A stretch of 64,000 nt of DNA from Oenanthe sinensis (lineage: Eukaryota; Streptophyta; Magnoliopsida; Apiales; Apiaceae): NCBI GenBank assembly GCA_028671895.1, contig JAPMAC010000197.1, positions 6,391,001 through 6,455,000 on the forward strand, written 5' to 3'. The notes under the pieces were generated by a model. The model was not told the DNA's origin and did not search any database. It saw nothing but the letters and a program-made list of their open reading frames with translations. Shown here one piece after another: positions 61,730 to 64,000 of this stretch. Numbering within the stretch: position 1 is the stretch's first letter; every line of letters starts with the position of its first letter. The translations under genes were made by a program, and so were the position numbers.

Positions 61730-62401
61730 TCATAACATGTTATTTTATTTTAACTTAATTGCAATGTTCAATTATTACTAAACGTTTGTAATGGTTTGTT
61801 GGGATGATTATTGATTTGATTCATTTAAGGATCTTTTATGTTTGTGTTATTTAGTGTATATCCAGCAAGGATCTCTTTTATGTTTGTGTTGTTTAGTGTT
61901 AGGATGGCAAGGCTCTGCCTTGTCTCTGTTTTTTTAAAATACAGTAAATAGGACAACAGTTTTAGATGAAAAACACATGTCTGACTAAAGATAAGACAAC
62001 ACAAAATAAACACTTGTATGATTGACTAGGTTTAAACAATGGTTAGTAATTATGTTGTGTGTATTGTAATCAAACAATGGATATAAAACCCATTGTCTGA
62101 AACTGCTCATTGGCACAACACAACCCTTTCAAACACTTGTATGATTAACTTTGTTCAAACAACGGTGAGAAGTACTATTGTGTGAATGTTAATAAGACAA
62201 TAGTTACATAACCCATTGTATGAACGTATTCATTAGCACAACACCACCGTTTCAAACACTTGTCTGACCATATTTTCTACACAATGGTTTGCTAAACCAT
62301 TGTAGTGAGTATAGATCAGACAATACATTTTTAAGGTCGAAAATAAACCATTGTATGTTAATTCTGGGCAATACTTTTTTCGCTGAGCGTTGTCTGATCG
62401 G
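61730..62401. repeat. Right subterminal repeat region of the CACTA element
   Basis: Repeated words ACAATGGTT, AACCATTGT, AGACAAT/ATTGTCT, CACTTGTATGA and TTGTCTGA in both orientations, densest from about 61950 to 62400. They mirror the left side. Confidence 0.8.
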
Positions 62402-62430
62402 TGTTGTCTGAAGCTGTTTTTCTTGTAGTG
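62402..62430 (-). repeat. Right TIR of the CACTA element
   Basis: Reverse complement starts CACTACAAGAAAAACAGCTT; followed by the duplication TAT. Confidence 0.95.
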
Positions 62431-62617
62431 TATGTTGCTGTTTTGATTTTGTCTTGACCTTGTTCCGACAACTACTAGTCCTAGTCCTCGGAATGATCTT
62501 CATCCGCCCCCACCCTATCATTTTTGTCCAAAATTTACTATTACTCATTCGAGGACAAACACTACTCATCGAGTTGATAATCTTCATTTGATTCTCAACC
62601 TGTGACTTCAAACTCAT
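62431..62617 (-). pseudogene. 5' coding segment of the split F-box gene
   Basis: Starts at ATG 62617-62615 (MSLKSQVENQMKIINSM), with an in-frame TAA four codons upstream. 62 complete codons run to 62432. Joining 62431 to 50893 (CACTA and one TAT copy removed) gives 1,527 nt, exactly 509 codons including the stop, in the frame of the F-box ORF. This exact fit identifies the segment as the original N-terminus, a basic Ser/Lys-rich region without a recognised domain. In the present sequence the frame enters the CACTA and terminates within its subterminal region. Confidence 0.88.
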
Positions 62618-62696
62618 ATTCCTAGCTTATCTTTTTACCGTGGAAACTCACTATACCTAAACAAGTCGGCTAACGCCTACCGAGGAGGAAAGGAAC

Positions 62697-62704
62697 TAGG
62701 GTTT
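62697..62704 (-). promoter_or_regulatory. Telo-box-like element
   Basis: AAACCCTA on the - strand, about 80 bp upstream of the F-box start codon. Telo boxes are common in plant 5' regions; function here is inferred only from the match. Confidence 0.35.
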
Positions 62705-62739
62705 TACTCAAAACAACACAGGTTGCTGGGTTTTTATCT

Positions 62740-62745
62740 CACGTG
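62740..62745. promoter_or_regulatory. G-box (CACGTG)
   Basis: Palindromic CACGTG about 125 bp upstream of the F-box start codon, a binding core for plant bZIP/bHLH factors. A single hexamer, so only suggestive. Confidence 0.35.
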
Positions 62746-63219
62746 CACCACCTCATTCTACTACTACTAGTACTCGTACTAGATTGGATTTCAAATAATG
62801 CATTTATTTTAAAACTTAAATTTAATGTAAAAACTTATTAGAATAATATAATTATTATATGTGATTAAAATTAATACAATCTTATCTCAATTTGAATTTT
62901 TAAAATCAAATTAATTAATTTTGACTATTAAAAAAATATATTATATGATAATATATTTTATATTATGAATCAATTTATAAATTTATAAAATTATAAATTA
63001 ATATTCCTTAATTATTATTAAAAATTAGATCAATTTAATTTTAAAAAATCAAAATGATACAAAATATGAGATGGAAAGAGTATATTATCCTCTACCACCA
63101 TAAATGTCTAAATAACCTAAATGTATATAATATGAATATAAAATATATAGAGATAAGGAAACCAAACAATAAATATAACATTTATTATTTCATTTATTAG
63201 ATTTAGTTTGGTCCAAAGA

Positions 63220-63750
63220 CTTGAGCCCTTGAAACAAACTAGGAAAATAAATCACATAATCAACTGGATTTGTAATCCAAGAATCAACTGGGTTTGTAAG
63301 TCCAGCCTACAAGTTCTGTTGAAGCCATAGGCCCATTAAGCCTTTGCTATTTATTAATTTCGTAATTAGTTAATTAAGGCTCAGTAAAGGCTCAAGAAGT
63401 CTGTTAAATGCCCTCATCCTAGAAGGATCTAGAAACCCTAACGTGGGAAGAGTCCAACGAGGACCCTCATTTCTAAAATGTTTCAACAACCTTGTCACTA
63501 GGAGACTTGGTCACCAAGTCTCCTAATTCTTATCTGATTCCAAGGTCCTCGTGCGCATATATAAAGGGTCTAACCCCTCAATATTAGAACTACATTTTTT
63601 GGCTTGATTCACATACTCATTGAGATACGTAGACAGTTAACGAGGACTAGAGTTAGTCAGGAAACGTTAGTGCATCCATTAAATCTCGAAACTCCCTTAA
63701 ACCCTAGCATTAATTACGTATTAAATATACCTAATTTTTAATCTATAACA
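63220..63750 (+). repeat. 5' LTR of a second Tat-type gypsy element
   Basis: Ends TCTATAACA at 63750, directly before TTTGGCGTCGTCTGTGGGAA. TATATAAAGGGTCTAAC lies at 63559-63574, and TTAGAACTACAT and GAGATACGTAGACAG follow, all shared in order with the LTR at 13824-14337. The start is uncertain (about 63220, TGAGCCC). Confidence 0.7.
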
Positions 63751-63751
63751 T

Positions 63752-63770
63752 TTGGCGTCGTCTGTGGGAA
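63752..63770 (+). other. Primer-binding site of gypsy element 2
   Basis: TTGGCGTCGTCTGTGGGAA directly follows the LTR end, equivalent to the site at 13805-13823 on the other strand. Confidence 0.75.
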
Positions 63771-63782
63771 AGGAAAATAACA

Positions 63783-64000
63783 ATGGTAAGAACACGAAGT
63801 ATCGCGAGCACCCTCGAGGGAGAGGTCCCTGACAGCACTGTAGACACCAATGTTCTCCCTCCTATGGTGCGTGAACAAGGAGCTGTTGTTCCAAACACCT
63901 ATATTGGAGGTCTTGAAGCAAGTACCTGGCGTACCAGACCCCTTTGCATCATTGTTCATACTTCCAACCCCGATGTGTCCATTCATGCTTCAATTCCTCC
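63783..64000 (+). CDS. Gag of gypsy element 2, start only
   Basis: ATG at 63783 (MVRTRSIASTLEGEVPD), open for all 72 codons to the window edge. The MVRTR start and its position behind the PBS match the gag of the gypsy element at 7063-14337. Downstream sequence is outside the window, so integrity cannot be judged. Confidence 0.75.
   Translation, partial: MVRTRSIASTLEGEVPDSTVDTNVLPPMVREQGAVVPNTYIGGLEASTWRTRPLCIIVHTSNPDVSIHASIP

Larger units (their letters stand above)
50897..62430. mobile_element. CACTA (En/Spm) transposon, 11,534 bp, with TSD
   Basis: Perfect terminal inverted repeats start CACTACAAGAAAAACAGCTT, 22 identical bases at both ends with the match continuing after one mismatch. 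The 3-bp duplication TAT flanks the element (50894-50896 and 62431-62433). Inside are two divergent genes, a TNP2-type transposase (+) and a Ptta/ULP1-type ORF (-), plus subterminal arrays of short repeats. Both coding regions contain stops, so this copy is unlikely to be autonomous, but the ends are intact and could be mobilised in trans. Confidence 0.95.
62618..63219 (-). other. F-box gene upstream region
   Basis: Leader and promoter of the F-box gene on the - strand, then AT-rich DNA from about 62780. No coding sequence seen. Confidence 0.55.

Noticed and set aside
50897..62430. Autonomous CACTA
   Set aside because: The transposase frame has stops at 59166, 60417 and 61586 and the other ORF has a TAG at 54166-54168, so this copy probably cannot supply its own proteins.

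Overview
This is a transposon-dense, AT-rich stretch of a flowering-plant nuclear genome, most likely a eudicot. The evidence is a spliced plant-type STT3 gene, a plant F-box gene, and plant-specific Ty1/copia, Ty3/gypsy (Tat-type), MULE and CACTA elements with nested insertions. The species cannot be fixed from the sequence. No organellar, bacterial or viral genes, tRNA/rRNA genes or CRISPR arrays were seen. Only two host genes are evident: an apparently intact oligosaccharyltransferase catalytic subunit gene (STT3B-like, 19397-24443, + strand, six exons, 732 aa) and an F-box gene on the - strand whose first coding part is split by an 11.5-kb CACTA transposon.

Layout. 1-7062 is the 3' part of a decayed copia element (gag, protease, integrase, RT, RNase H, then a ~2.1-kb 3' LTR carrying a MITE). 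It sits inside the 3' region of a Tat-type gypsy element on the - strand (7063-14337), interrupting that element's antisense extra ORF. 14338-16260 holds the 3' end and LTR of another gypsy-type element, with a primer-binding-like site on the far side. 16261-19028 is repeat debris, with a (TA)n tract and a possible solo LTR. The STT3B-like gene follows, with a hAT-like MITE (8-bp TSD) in intron 4. 24444-28083 is AT-rich intergenic DNA. 28084-30897 is a decayed MULE transposase gene. 31218-36403 is a - strand copia element of SIRE type with truncated RT, joined to its long LTR (from 36404). 42400-48852 is a complete copia insertion (416-bp LTRs, TSD ATATT) that itself contains a 1,114-bp solo LTR (46304-47417, TSD GAAGG).

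49554-62617 is the F-box locus. A CACTA element (50897-62430, TSD TAT) interrupts its coding sequence; removing the element and one TSD copy gives an open, in-frame 508-codon reading frame. The CACTA carries two divergent genes. One, on the - strand with 11 inferred exons, joins a Ptta/En-Spm-type region to a C-terminal ULP1/C48-type cysteine protease domain. The other, on the + strand, is a TNP2-type transposase with three in-frame stops. Between them lies a 444-bp tandem duplication, one copy of which received a 378-bp LTR-like insertion while the other kept the empty site. 63220-64000 begins a second Tat-type gypsy element on the + strand.

The visible insertion order is layered: gypsy, then copia, then MITE at the left; copia then solo LTR in the middle; F-box gene, then CACTA, then small solo LTR at the right. 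I found no clearly unprecedented system. The most interesting items are the in-frame CACTA insertion in the F-box gene, the protease-bearing CACTA ORF, the internal empty-site record, and the LTR family packed with ATCAATTGAT-like palindromes.
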